Positions 39,435 to 52,232 of a stretch of 64,000 nt of DNA are shown here, piece after piece (position 1 is the first letter of the stretch; every line of letters begins with the position of its first letter). This DNA comes from Branchiostoma floridae (lineage: Eukaryota; Chordata; Leptocardii; Amphioxiformes; Branchiostomatidae). A program made the translations under genes and the position numbers. Location of the stretch: positions 13,592,844 to 13,656,843 of the forward strand of contig NC_049985.1 in the NCBI RefSeq assembly GCF_000003815.2, in the 5' to 3' direction. The notes beneath the pieces were generated by a model, which saw only the letters and a list, made by a program, of their open reading frames with translations, was not told the origin of the DNA and ran no database searches.

Positions 39435-39654
39435 TTCATCAGGAGTATCCTGTGCCTCCTGAGAATTAAGAATATAAAATTTACACAAAGGTAGAGCAAA
39501 AATCAGAACGCCCTTCTTTGACACGTACACGTTATCTTTATTTGCTATGGGATTGTGTACATTCATATCCTATCTATGTAAAAGGGAGTTGATGTATACA
39601 CAGATATCGTGACCGCGAGTCCTGCTGGTTCGAACGGGGGGTTCAAGATCTAGA

Positions 39655-39910
39655 GGTTCAATATATATATGAGTTAGATTTCGAGAGGCTATACATGAGA
39701 GGCTTTATATGAGTTAGAGTTAGAAGGGCTATATATGAGAGGCTATACATGAGAGGCTTTATATGAGTTAGAGTTAGAAGGGCTATATATGAGAGGATAT
39801 ACATAAGAGGCTGTATATGGAGTTAGAGAGGCTATATGTATGAGTTAGAGTTAGAGAGGCTATATATGAGAAAGAGTTAAAGACACTATATATTGGAGAA
39901 TATACAATCT
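39655..39910. repeat. Minisatellite with 54-bp period
   Basis: GAGGCTATACAT or its variant GAGGATATACAT starts at 39685, 39739 and 39793, with intervening TTATATGAGTTAGAGTTAGA. Copies decay towards both ends. Built from shorter TATATGAG / GAGTTAGAG subunits. Confidence 0.85.
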
Positions 39911-42254
39911 CAACAGGAAAGGAGGCCTACGTATGGAACTTTCCGGCACTTGGGATTTAGTGACCCCACCCCTTCCCCGCAACAAAACGTTAGCTCCTGC
40001 AATTCAAACAATAGGACTTGTCTTACCTTTGTTTCCTATTAGACTACTAAAAATTGGAATAATTCCTTTGCATATCAATTCATATAAAACCTGCTCTCCA
40101 ACAAGATCTATTCAGTGTCACTGACGAAATATAACGGATGTTACCTGAAACGTCTGACCGTTATCCAAATAATATCCAGTTGCTTTAGTAATTGCTATTT
40201 GGCGGGTTAATATAGACACTATTTGTCCACAAGCAGAGAATATAAGTCCACTGTTGTGTTATCACACAATAACCCTCATATCCAACCGACGATATGCCCC
40301 CAAATATACATTGATTACACCATGTGGGTAGATAAGATAGGGCGCATATTAAAATCAGCTGACTAATCTCCGTAAATATTAGCCCCGTTACACCCAACAT
40401 ACTTTGATGTCTGCCTCCTGTCGCGATGTATAATGGTGCCCTGGGGACGAGATCTTGATGGTCGGGAACGACGGACGGACCGTGTCATTGGGAGTGTTTC
40501 TGTGCGCACCGCGATGGTTCGCGCTACAATTTTATTGACTCTGTAAGTCGCAAACATCATTACGCTGTCGCTGCCAATTACCACCCGCCCTTCATCTGTG
40601 TTACAATAAGTGGAATGTCAAATTTCTGCCTATGACCGTGCCCTTAGAGAGTCTTTTTAGCGATTTGGTACTTCGTCAATGACGTCGGGTCAGGGTCCCT
40701 TGGGAGTAAAATATAACCACGGACTAGGAAGGGGACCCACAAGTATTGATAAGGTGCATTAATGTAAGACCGTTAAAGAGCAGCGAGCGTCAATTTGGTG
40801 CCGGTAGGTTTATTGTATGTGTCCCGGAGAGACTGGCAATTAAGTTTGCTGTAATCGCCTTTGTGAAGAAAAGGCATTTCAAATCTACATCACCGTGTAA
40901 TGTAACGGTTGTAAAAACGTTACAGTAGAAATTTCACAAGCTGTAAACTTTTTTTCTACAGACGATCTTTTTTTAACTCTCTTTGGTAACCAGAGTGGCA
41001 ACAATATTTTAGACCATTACTTAAATTTGCAGGTCGCTAACACTTAACCAGCTTTGTGCAATTAATAACTTCTTAAAAAGACTTAAAAGCAAATTGAAAT
41101 GTTCAAAGGCTGTATGGTGAGAAAACTGGGGGAGGGAGGCAGAGAGGTGGTACTTAAATGTGATTGGGTGGTTGTTTCGAAAAATAGTCTTCTGCCTAAT
41201 AGCAAACGATAAATCCCCTGGATGATCATGGATCATTTGATGCTGATGAACTAAGGGTCATTAAGCCCCGGTACAACTACTCTATTAAGTAAATCTGAGC
41301 CTGTCTCCTCACGGGGGTTTGATGGTGGTCGTTACCACCTGACGATGAAGTAATGTTGTGAAGCAAACAAATCGCAGTGACGGGCTTAGAGACCTCTTCG
41401 GACCATTAAAGGTTTCTGAGTAGGAAGTTCTCTCGTGTCGAAATTGCTCTCCTTTGCATCTCACCTTGGAAGAGGAATGGGTTTTGGTGTGTATGCATTC
41501 CTTCATCGTTTCAGCGAACCACTAGTTGCTACCCTTGCCAAGAAGGTTATCTTTCTGGCAGTGTTCCTATGTGTATGCATGTGTGTATCCATCTGTGTCG
41601 CAATGACTTGAGAGTGCCTGGGTGGATTGTATTTCTTAGAAGCTTGAATTGACGCAAGTACCTTGAATAAGCGATGGCGTTTAACGGACACACGGTTTCG
41701 GAAACACATTGGAAGAAGCGCAGATGATTTTATAGGCAAGACACATGGTCGATAACATGTGTGCTTTTAGATAAGATCTGCGTCAATATTTCCACGCTGA
41801 CGTTTGAAGGCCAAATGGCTACGCAGCAGTTTTCAGTAAGACATGACAGATACACTTGAGCACGCTCTACATCGACTGGGAAGTCGAAATGTTGATTTGT
41901 GCAGAACTCAGCTTGCTTGATCGATGTCATATGCGTGTAGGCTTTTAAGAACTTTTATCAACTGGGATTTTGGCACCACGCACTGCCATCTGAATATAGT
42001 TGATTGTGGTATAGAATTCTTCAAGATCATGTATAATCACGATATCAACTTGCACAAGTCGTCGTGCAATTGCCGTACTATGGCATTCTTGACATAGTCG
42101 TGCACGGGTCGTACATAGTTGTCAGCAGTTGGTCCTGTCACAGTCTGCGTAATAATCGTATAGCATTAAAACCGTACGACTTTATACAACGAATGCCTTT
42201 ATACAACGAATGTCTTTGCCTCCGCTATGACAAATCTGCTTCTTTCAATGAGTG

Positions 42255-42534
42255 TACTCTCCAAGCAGAGGTTAGGCTCCGGTTGTTTTTTACACGTTTT
42301 TTTAGTCGTTTTTATCGGGCTTTTCTATTTTGTACTTNNNNNNNNNNNNNNNNNNNNNNNNNNNNNNNNNNNNNNNNNNNNNNNNNNNNNNNNNNNNNNN
42401 NNNNNNNNNNNNNNNNNNNNNNNNNNNNNNNNNNNNNACGTACTTCAAGAAAAATGACAAAATAGAAAGCCCGATAAAAACGACTGAAAAAACGTTTAAA
42501 AAACAGCCGGAGCCTAACCTCTGCTTGGAGAGTA
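42255..42534. mobile_element. Hairpin MITE with perfect 9-bp target duplications
   Basis: Left arm TACTCTCCAAGCAGAGGTTA... (42255-42337) and right arm ...CTAACCTCTGCTTGGAGAGTA (42438-42534) are inverted complements over at least 80 bases, with an assembly gap at the centre. Immediately outside lie identical CAATGAGTG repeats (42246-42254 and 42535-42543), a 9-bp target-site duplication. Nine-base duplications are typical of Mutator-like elements. No transposase is present. The long near-perfect stem indicates a fold-back element. Confidence 0.85.
42338..42437. other. Assembly gap of 100 N in the loop of a hairpin MITE
   Basis: Exactly 100 N, flanked on both sides by the inverted arms of the element at 42255-42534. 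The long hairpin probably caused the gap. Confidence 0.95.
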
Positions 42535-42954
42535 CAATGAGTGTACATGACATGGCCGCCACACTGTTCATAGCAGCGACTTTCCGTGTCTGTGGTGCAA
42601 CCGTCTGGCTTCAAGCTCGCAGGTCGTGCGGAGAGCTTACATATTTGCGACGCTCTGTCTCTTGTCACGTTCGCAGTACACGCACGGAGGTGCACAATTT
42701 GTGAACTTTCTTCACGCATGCGTAGACAACCATAACCACCTGGTCCGGCTCTCAACACATCAACAAGGCCACAGCGATAACGTCTGCCATACATGGTCGT
42801 TCTACCGGAACCCAACATAACGCTTATTTGCAGTCCTATCGTTCGTTCAGACACTTGTAGTGCCTAGTGGTGCATGGATGCAAGTTTCCTCTCTGTTTCA
42901 GTAGCAGGGTATAGTGTACACGGAGGGTTTGCTATCCCTTCACTCTTTACTTCT

Positions 42955-43137
42955 GGAGGCGCCTCCTCGAACATGGGACCCCATTTACGTCCATTCCGTA
43001 AGACGGGTGCAGCCCCAACCGAGATAACTTACCCAGGCCAGGATTGAACCGTGGTCTCCAAACCAGTCGCCAATCAATTGGAACCAGGAGCCTAACTGGA
43101 GCCTAACGACTACCAGTTGCGCTACAGGGACATCCGT
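42955..43137 (-). mobile_element. tRNA-derived SINE, minus strand
   Basis: Reading the minus strand, GTCCCTGTAGCGCAACTGGT with TAGTCGTTAGGC (within 43101-43132) is a tRNA A-box region and GGTTCAATCC (43050-43041) a near-perfect B box. The tail (GGAATGGACGTAAATGGGG...) resembles 3' domains common to invertebrate deuterostome and mollusc SINEs. A short internal duplication (GAGCCTAAC twice, about 43088-43107) lies inside the tRNA part. Confidence 0.65.
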
Positions 43138-44188
43138 CTAACCACATATACTCCTGCTCAAAGTTCAAGAACGCCGTACATGCCCTGAACGTGACAACAT
43201 CACACACTATTAGATGACAAGTATCTGATCAACGATAACCAACTTGCATATGCAATATGTAACCGTAAAACGGGCCATCTATATGTGTGGACAGCTTCAT
43301 CACAATTCAGTCAATATGGTTTACTGATAACGTTGTCTCACGTCTTTAATGATGCCCCCAGCTGTCAGGTGCATCGAACAAAGTGACAAACACCAATTTC
43401 CCGAAGTCCTCCAGAGAGTCAAAATATTGACAGTCAAGAGAGCTTGACGAGGTGGTCTTCATGCCAGGATGGTCCCGTCTTGCCCCAGGGTTACCCTGAC
43501 AGGCCTGACTGTAAGATATTTGTTCTCCCAGTGTTTGATGAATGGGTCAGTGGACGTGGTTTGCTCGGGGTGGTCTTACAGCTAGAGCTGCGCACAAACA
43601 AGTGCTGATAGCGGCAGGAAAACTGCTGCTCGCCGTGACCTTGAAACGTGACCTTTAAAATCCACTTCAGTTTACTCCTGACTTTATTACTGATATCACC
43701 CCAAAAGGAGGGGTTGCCTGACAGATAATCTTACTGCACGACTTCAACTTCCGGACCGAGAACTTGACGGGTACACGCATCTGCAATTCTCCCAGCATGC
43801 AACACGCGCCATCCACAGTGGCCGCGAAGTTAAAATGTATAAACATCGAGGAGGTCGTATAACCTTCTTGGTTACATCAACGGTCTTGTTTTCCATTGGT
43901 TGTTCGTCTATTTCCTGTTACTTGCAACAAGAATTTGCAATGAACGTGTTATCTATTGGTCATAACGCGGAAGAGTAAACGAGAAAGAACATGCTTTGCT
44001 GAAGTACATTTGTGCCATCTGCATCGTTACTTTTCGCAGATACCTGTTATCATGACATTGTGGTTGATGTCTTTAGCCAATGGCAAAGCAAACAATACGA
44101 TCATACCATAACCCAAAATTTATCTAAAATCACCATAACATTGAGCAAAATGTTTTCTTCTCATTCATTATAATATCATATCTACAAA

Positions 44189-44610
44189 NNNNNNNNNNNN
44201 NNNNNNNNNNNNNNNNNNNNNNNNNNNNNNNNNNNNNNNNNNNNNNNNNNNNNNNNNNNNNNNNNNNNNNNNNNNNNNNNNNNNNNNNNNNNNNNNNNNN
44301 NNNNNNNNNNNNNNNNNNNNNNNNNNNNNNNNNNNNNNNNNNNNNNNNNNNNNNNNNNNNNNNNNNNNNNNNNNNNNNNNNNNNNNNNNNNNNNNNNNNN
44401 NNNNNNNNNNNNNNNNNNNNNNNNNNNNNNNNNNNNNNNNNNNNNNNNNNNNNNNNNNNNNNNNNNNNNNNNNNNNNNNNNNNNNNNNNNNNNNNNNNNN
44501 NNNNNNNNNNNNNNNNNNNNNNNNNNNNNNNNNNNNNNNNNNNNNNNNNNNNNNNNNNNNNNNNNNNNNNNNNNNNNNNNNNNNNNNNNNNNNNNNNNNN
44601 NNNNNNNNNN
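44189..44610. other. Assembly gap of 422 N
   Basis: 422 N, an estimated-size gap. An apparent open frame across it is an artefact. Confidence 0.95.
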
Positions 44611-46089
44611 TCACATGTTGCAGGGGACGGCCATTTGTATCGTCTGATGTAGCGCAGAACGGTCCTAGCTAGCGGGACGGTTATTACAGCTAGGGCGATC
44701 GATAGACATTTTATTATAACATCTCAACATCTGCCAACGCGTTTAGTACGTCGCTGTAACTGGTCTGTTTAAAATAAGGTTTTTATTCTAACGCAACTTT
44801 ACGTCGTTTAACACTGTAGACGTCTTAGTTTTAGCCAGATAATCCTTCAGGAGCTGTGGGTTCGTTTAGTATTCACGACATTGCCCTGGTTGTCTGTCCA
44901 AGCGTTATCACAGGGTAGAAGTACCGGCCGTTTGTACGATGGAGTGTCACTCAGGTATTTCATGCAACTGAAGTTTTACATTCGAGATACGCCGGTTGGG
45001 ATTTGGGCAGCATCAACGTTAATAAGAACGGCGTCTAGTCGCATAATTTTCTGTCAAAATAAGAAGAGCTGCCAGACATCAAGGCCAAGGAATCACGCTG
45101 TTCATATGCCTCTGGAAGCAATTTGCCGTCTTCGCAGAATTGGCCTTGAAATGTAGGTCTCGGTATGAATTTGTAATGGCTTTTAATCTACAGTGAAGTC
45201 CGTGTCAGGCGCATTTTTCCAGATTCTTACTCAATTCAGCCTTCAGGGGCATTTTAGCGTGGCGTCATCTAGAACAGAGTCAAATAGAGGAACTAAGCAG
45301 TTTGATTTTGCTATAGAGTCTTGTCTTTTACTTATATAGCCCGAAATTTCATTTCTGTTCGACTTCAACCTTCCGTGACTCTCAGTATATCTATCCTGTC
45401 AGACTTACACAGTCTAGCATGTTAAAAACCCTTCCTCTGGCACTCCGCCCGCACGGTGACAAACCCCACCCTTGGCGTGTGAAACTTCAATTATTCATTC
45501 CCGCAGCGCGCCACGCTGAATGTTAACACTTCCATCTGGCAACTGAATTGGTGATTTCATTTGCTAAAAGCTCGGACGCTTTACTTAGGAAAGAGTTGTT
45601 TCTTGTCGCCAACGTTAGCTCGGTTCACAGGGGTTATTGTAATGCGCATTGCATTCGACGGCTAACAGATGAAATAAATCGGCAGACTTGCTTGGTAGCC
45701 GACTGGATGAAACTGTGAGTAGAATGTTGAATGATGAAGTTCTCCACCGACCAAGTCTTCCTAACGAGCATATGCAATGGATCGTAGAATTCGGCAAAAA
45801 TAGGCTGAAGAATCGGATGGAGAGTCCCCTGTAAGCAAATGTGACCAAACTCTCCTGACAACGTAGTTAATCTGACCTAGGAGGTCCTTTTTTAACCTCC
45901 TTGGTCTGACAGAGATTCCTTCTCTCACGACAGTCACACATCTCTGTCCCTCTATAACCTGTTACTCGGCCTTCAGCAAATTATCGAGAAACATCACGCT
46001 AACATTAACGAAAGCAAATTCATTTGACGACAACACAAGGGACGTAGTATTACGTCGGCGCTATCTCAAGCGGATACTGGCGCACGTCG

Positions 46090-46097
46090 TGACGTCA
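46090..46097. promoter_or_regulatory. CRE palindrome TGACGTCA
   Basis: Perfect 8-base CRE inside GTGACGTCAC (46089-46098). Confidence 0.4.
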
Positions 46098-47550
46098 CCA
46101 CCGTCCCCAGTCTGCGCCAAGTGGAGCCGTCCCTGTCCCTGTCAATTCATCTGCTGAGTCCAAAAGCTCACTAGGAGATTTTTCTATTGCACTTTAGCGT
46201 CACCGAGAAGTCTCGACCCTGGAATTTTGACTAGAACTTGGCTTTTGAACAACCACTTGATGTAGCTTCCACGTCGGTCGTCCACCTACGACCTTAAAAG
46301 GTGGATAACCAAGTTCAATTCCCATGGTTAAGATCCTAAAATGGCGCATGTAACTCAGGGGAGAGCAAATCTCTTACTCGCGTGTGACTGAGGATTTCTG
46401 GGATAGGTGACCTCTGACCTTACATGACATGGGATGAAGGATGAGCTGAAATCGATGGTTCTTATGTGTGACATTTTGATCCTAGATCGCTGGGATGGGT
46501 CTTAATGTATTTTTTCCTCCGGGGTGAAAGCAATTGCTTTGTTTGGATGCATTTTCCTTGCAAAGTTTCTTAGATTGGACAGCCTAGCAGGGTTTGCAGG
46601 TACAGGGATACGATAGTGTAATGCTATAAAATTGTAAAGACGGAACGTTATAAACACATCGAAAACGCATTCCTATTTCATGGTGCGGATAGACGGTTCA
46701 TTGTTTGATTCCTACTCATGGCGTTCCTCAGTTATGCCTCGTAAAACTTGCCATGTACACCTTTATGGATATTTCCTATTCTAATGCTCACTGTGACGTA
46801 ATAACAACTCTGTAGTAATGACGGCCACGCTGTGCTGATAGTGATAAGGGGAGGGCTTACACGGTGCACTACGCCACTACGCCGTAAGGACCCTATTGTT
46901 CAACCATCAACATTAGAGGGCATTTAGGGGTGACGAAAAGCCAGCTTAAGCTGGGTTATTCATCACCGGAGGAAACTATTAGCAAACGTTTTGATCCCCA
47001 TAGCCCACCTTCTTCTGGATTGTCCAGAGGAGCGTCTCTCAAACGTGTATAAACCAGGACCTTGTCGGAATCGTTCAGTGTACGATGTCTGCGTGCGTTC
47101 GCATAGCCGTCACACAAGGCACCGGCCTTACTTCTGTATTCGGGGAGCGCACAGTGTGGACTCAACACTTTGTCCTTCTGCTTTACGATATACAATCAGA
47201 TACCGCGACTGATGTATATTTTCACGTTTTCCCGAGCTAAAACACTAGAAAAATCATTCACAGTTTTCCTGTTCCCAACGATAAAGATCATCATAAAGAT
47301 TTCTGTCACCTGAGTTTTCATAAGGAAATAGATAGAATTCTCCAAATTTTAAAGATGGACGGATGTTTCGATGAAACAAAATTTGTTCTGAAGACCATGC
47401 GACACCCAACTTGACGTTAGTTTAATACACGCCTTATTAAAGAAATGTTGAGTTGGCTACATGGTTGGCTCGTACAGGAAATTCTTCTTCATGTGCCATG
47501 GCGTTGAGTGAAAATTGCAATAAAAACGAAGACTGACGTAACGTTTCACA

Positions 47551-47785
47551 CGAGTGTGTGTGTGTGTGTGCGTGTGGTGTGTATGTGGTGTGTGTGTGTG
47601 CTCGTGCGCGTGTGTGCTGTGTTTGGTGTGAGTGTGTGGTGTGGTGTGTGTGTCAGTGTGTGTGTGCGTGTATGTTGTGTGTGCGTGTGTGTGTGGCGCG
47701 CGCGTGTGTGTGTATTTGTATGTATGTGTGTTTTGTGTGTGCGCGTGTGTGAATGTGTGTTTGAGTCATGTGTGTGTGGAAGATG
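47551..47785. repeat. GT-rich microsatellite tract
   Basis: About 230 bases of imperfect (GT)n with GC and TA interruptions. Open frames on both strands here consist only of Cys/Val or Thr/His repeats and are not genes. Confidence 0.95.
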
Positions 47786-48882
47786 TGCGGATGGCCCGTG
47801 TGTGTACACGTATGAAGGTGTGTTGATTGCCCTGAATGGATGAGACCAATCCGTGAATGATAATTGTTTGCGTGGGTTGCAGCAGTAGGTAACACATCTT
47901 AGTGTGCAGTGATGTATTAATGTGCGTCATGATCACATAAACATGTGCGGTTAGATATATACTGATAACAAGCGAATGTATCTGAATACCCAATTTGTTA
48001 AAAATGGCCCTCCTTTTTTATTTTTTTTTTATTATCATTATCTTCCATTAGAAATTGAAAGTTTCCATCCCAGCAAGTATAGCTATGCATTCTACCTGAG
48101 CTTTGAAGGGAAAGCTTCTACATCAGTCGCTACAATGCTGTAACAATCTTCCTTGATACACGATAACTATTGTTGTGCATCATTACAACAATCATACTGT
48201 TAGTTGATGATAGATAGACGTGAGGACATTTTTCTACGTTTGGCGATGGATTCTCCAGAACACACAACAATGTTCCCTTGAGGTCAACGACGGCATATTA
48301 CTAACACACTGGATATCACTGAAGATATAGCGTTTTCTTGCCGATAGCTTTCGACAATCTCGACAAGGGGAACCCATTACCAGTGCACGGTGAGAAAACC
48401 TGTGGAGACGCGAAACTATGAAGGTCATCCTATCGCCATCCATCATCCACGCATCATGACCCAAACATGATAAAAACAGAATATTTGGAAATTTCGATTT
48501 CTGGCTCTACCACAGACAGGCGTTATTATCATATTTTTGCACATTGACGAGCCAGGAATGTTTCTGCAACATAGACATGGCGCCAATCACCAGCCATCCC
48601 CCCGCAAGGGATGTCGGGCTTATAACAGATGCCGTCTCTCTTCTGGAAAATGCAGGACTGAAATCGATTGATGCGACAAACTTTCCTTGCGGCAAGCCGA
48701 ATAGCCTGTTCCTGTGTAATTTCCCGTTACCAACCATCAGTTCCGTTGTCACAGAACTATCTTATCAATTTCATTGGGAGTCGTCCACTTTCTCTAAGAA
48801 TTGTACGTCATTGTGTGAATTTCATATTGAATTTGTATTTACCATTCAGCGATTACCTATTGCTGTTTTCGTTTCAAATTCG

Positions 48883-48894
48883 CCCCCCCCCCCC
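48883..48894. repeat. 12-base C run
   Basis: Uninterrupted C tract inside a 203-codon open stretch (48544-49155). Its presence argues against that stretch being coding. Confidence 0.9.
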
Positions 48895-50415
48895 AGCACA
48901 TATCTGTTCTTATTTCAGGTTCGTTTTGTTATTTGGCCGGAGTCCACACGAGAGAGTCAATTTACAAATGGATACAATCCCCGCACTTTGGAGATACACA
49001 CCCACTCACAACTCGTGATAAATTTTCGCGTTTCCCTCCTCTCCAGAGTTCCGTTACCCTGCAGTTTTTCTGACCCGTGTCGGTTTACAATCCTCCTCCC
49101 TACACAAGCATCGATCATACCCACGTCTTTTCGGCGCAATTTGCCTAATTTGTGATCCCTTGGATATGATACTCCAGACATATGATACAGAGTATAGCTT
49201 TACGATCTGGGCGTTGGAGGAATATGTTTCTAGATTTTCATTTCTTTGCCGGCAACAAAGATGAGAGCTTCTATCCATCACAGCTTCTCTACTCACGCCT
49301 CAATCTTACTATAAATATTCACATATCATCCTCGTTTTCACAATGCCATATACATTTTCTAACCACCAAGCAAGCAATCTTCCAGCATGCAAATACCGCA
49401 TAATGGTCATCTTTATTTTCTTTGAATACGCGGACAAAACTACAGTAGGGTTGTATTTGCCGCACACGTTTACGGGGATGTCGGCAGCTGCCTATTTTGT
49501 AATCTCGTCAGGTCGTTTCCAACACAATCGCTTGAGAAAACTAATCGGCAGCTCGTTTGGCCAAAAATTACCTTGCAGGCCGCTTGGCCAATTAGGAATG
49601 GAGGGGAAATGCCTTGGTAGTCGTTTGGCTTCACGATAAGATACAGGTATGGAGGAAACGTACTTGTGTTCTGAAGATTGTGTGTTTTCTTTAGCTTAGT
49701 GTTATCAACTGCACTCTATCCGAGGCTCTGGCGCCAGTATTGAAGAGGTGAAATTGCAATGATGGACGATAATGCAGTGCTTAAGACAATCGTTGTATCA
49801 CTAACTGTGTTGTAATTAAGGTTGCTATGCCGGAGGATTATGTTGGGTTAAGGATACATTGGGTATGTTGTAAGAAAATTACATGAAATTTTTTTAAATT
49901 TGTACGATAATTCTATAGATTGAATTCTGACGCATATTCTTCCAACCCAGCACGCACAAATTAATGAGTCAAGGGCCACGAGCTGGCCAGTCGGTTCGTT
50001 CATTTGTTTGTTTGTTTGTTCCTAATATTCATATTTAATATCATATTTGAAATATGCACATTTTCTTCTTCCAATAAGGCATTAAGGAGGCACGGGGCGC
50101 ATTCATTACTGTGAAACGTCTGATTAAGATTTTATATGCCAGCTGCTTGAATTACAGTGTGGTTTCACCCGCCATAGTCATAAAATTAGTACCTTCAATT
50201 TCTTCATATATGCTCAAAATTCTTACGCTTCATCGTAATATTTTATGGTTATGTCTGTTACGGTTTTGAATTGTAGTCTACCCATGAAAGCTTTGGTAAC
50301 TTATACTGGCACCTTTGGTTGGTTTTATTGTGTTTAAACGAGTTTTATTTACCTTTTTGCCCCCATAGAAATTTTATGTCGCTGTGTAAAGTGTTTGGAC
50401 GCGACAAGGGATGTC

Positions 50416-50427
50416 CGCGCAGGCGCA
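50416..50427. promoter_or_regulatory. NRF1-type site CGCGCAGGCGCA
   Basis: Fits the NRF1 consensus YGCGCANGCGCR, usually found near transcription starts. Surrounding 50.39-50.68 kb is CpG-rich. Confidence 0.4.
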
Positions 50428-50774
50428 GTACACGGCTCCTTACGTGCCATAGAGGGGGGTCAGCCACCTCCAGCCACGCGGGTGGTCGTGAGGGAACCAA
50501 GAGCTAACGAGATACGTGAACTTGAAAACGTCTCGAATTCCCGGAAGAAATCCTCGCGTGAGGGAAAAGGCACGCCTGGAGTAACCTTGGAGCTGGGTGG
50601 AGTCAGAAGTTATGGTCACGATTCAACCGATTCTAATCAAAACGGTCGGCACTCCATCCGTCTTCGTACACACACACGAACTTGACGCGAGGTTTATTAG
50701 AAATCAAGTATCATCACCATTGACACAATGTCATTACCGTCGCTAACGTACAAATATCACTGCCATGTATTTTG

Positions 50775-50828
50775 CACCCTGTATAATCAATGGTTCTCCG
50801 CCACCCTGTATAATCAATGGTCTAAAGG
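50775..50828. repeat. Two tandem copies of a 27-bp unit
   Basis: CACCCTGTATAATCAATGGT occurs at 50775 and 50802. Confidence 0.8.
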
Positions 50829-51859
50829 GAGGAACATTTTAACGGTCGAACTTGTAAATGAAAGAATGCTGGGTGATATTAAATGACAAGTAGTTTTTTT
50901 TTTTCTGATTCAGGACGCGTGCTTTGGTATGATGGCGGATATAGGGGTTGGGCCAATCCAGCGAAGCGCACTTGATTAAGAGTTGCCGTCAGAAGTAGTG
51001 GGTGTTTAGGGTTCATAAATTGTTGGCACGCCGGGGAAGAAGGATTTACAGGTTTTGAGTGGAAGTGTAGGCTGGGTAATGATAACGGAGGGTGTGGAAT
51101 TACAAGTGTGTCATCTGTAATGTGCTTGGAGATGATACCGAACAAAAACAGCCTTTTTTGTGGCAAAATATGCAAAATCCGCAACCACAAATGGTTTCCT
51201 TACTTCAACTACAAATCTGATATTCCAAAAATGTTTTATCAAACATTGTTATGTTACCGAACGATTCAATGTCACGATAAATCTCTAACGTTAGTACATT
51301 ATGTTTATCTGTTTTGGTTTGGCTGAACACCACCCACGAACATGCCATATGCATTGCGCATGATTTACGCAGCCGCTCCCATCATTTCATTAGGAGGAAG
51401 AAAGCCGAATAAGATTACAGGTGAACGCAAAAGTGCCATGCATCAGAGAGAGATAGAACAGGGTTCCGGATTTCCCGCCTTTTCCTCCGCCGTCCAAACC
51501 ATTCAATATCAGACGACACTCGTGCGAAACGAGCACAGCTTACCGCTGACTTTCTTCAATTTATTGGGGAGATAGAAGTCCACCTCCCTCCCTAAAATGT
51601 GGTATTGCTTTTAATAAAAAAATCGACGAAAGGTACGGATAGGATCCCCATTCCCGTTCGCGGCAGGTGGAGCCTGAGACAGCGTATAGACGGTTGTGAC
51701 GTATGTACGCAGAGCAATATCTGCGCACACGCTGCCGGCTCAGAGCCATTGAGCTGTGCCGTTACTTGTGGGTATATCAGTATCGAGCCAGTGTATTTTC
51801 TCATTTTGCTACCACACTCGGCATCTATTGACCTGACTTGTGAGGTGTGTCTCGTTGCA

Positions 51860-52232
51860 TACAGATTAGAGAGCGCACATCGAAGCCCGGACAGGCAGCG
51901 GCACTGGGGGAGAGAGAGAGTGCTTTCCCGTCTTTCCGTCTGGCTGCTGATGTTCACTGAGCAAGATGCGGAGGAAAGGAGACCTAGCGCTACCTGCAGT
52001 CTCCGTCTCTCTTTAGCGGAGTGATACGCTAGGGTTGTACGTACGAGTCGTTTGGACTGTTCGGGAAAGTGGGAGTACGCTTTCGTTTTCACACTGAACG
52101 AAACGCTGCAAAAAGGACAGACTGTAGCGTAGTGAGTCATGCTCCAGCGTTTCTAAATTCCACTTGGAGGTGGTCCAGCCACGAACACTGCGTTACTTGT
52201 GTAACGGCCGTGGTACGAGCTTCTTTTCAGAG
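51860..52232 (+). promoter_or_regulatory. Candidate promoter and non-coding exon 1 of the Fat gene
   Basis: About 51.6-52.24 kb is CpG-rich (by eye some 43 CpG in about 630 bases, near or above expectation) and contains a GA-repeat at about 51910. It ends in TTTTCAGAG followed by a consensus donor GTAAGG at 52233. The stretch before the donor has no long ATG-initiated frame on the + strand, only a short upstream ORF at 51966. Fat genes have a non-coding first exon, and the coding exon here carries an acceptor before its ATG. This is the best-placed donor I find, giving an intron of 7214 bases. The 5' end is a guess. Other upstream donors (for example at about 36791) are weaker. Confidence 0.4.

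Larger units (their letters stand above)
32338..51859. other. CpG-normal intergenic region rich in miniature elements
   Basis: Outside the elements listed separately I see no protein-coding exon with domain or splice support. Open frames of 100-203 codons here lack family resemblance. Degenerate repeats of AGCAGGCTT / CAGGCTTCGGGA occur at 37.75-38.05 kb. Confidence 0.5.

Noticed and set aside
42312-42854. Frames of 89-180 codons running through the N gap at 42.34-42.44 kb
   Set aside because: They translate undefined bases and the hairpin MITE arms.
46270-46330. Possible tRNA B box (AAGTTCAATTCCC) in a hairpin-rich stretch
   Set aside because: No A box at the right distance and no cloverleaf.
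47508-47895. Several frames of 64-111 codons with Cys/Val or Thr/His repeats
   Set aside because: Translation of a GT microsatellite.
48544-49155. 203-codon open frame, + strand
   Set aside because: Starts at TTG, crosses a 12-base C run, shows no domain or protein-like composition, and has no convincing splice borders.
50395-50685. 96-codon + frame with charged, protein-like composition
   Set aside because: Starts at a TTG codon, no family match, no clear splice sites. The CpG-rich, NRF1-site-bearing context explains the lack of stops.
51592-52140. 182-codon minus frame and 141-codon plus frame overlapping each other
   Set aside because: Both are open because the block is GC- and CpG-rich. 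Neither resembles a protein family, and the region looks like a promoter with a non-coding exon.
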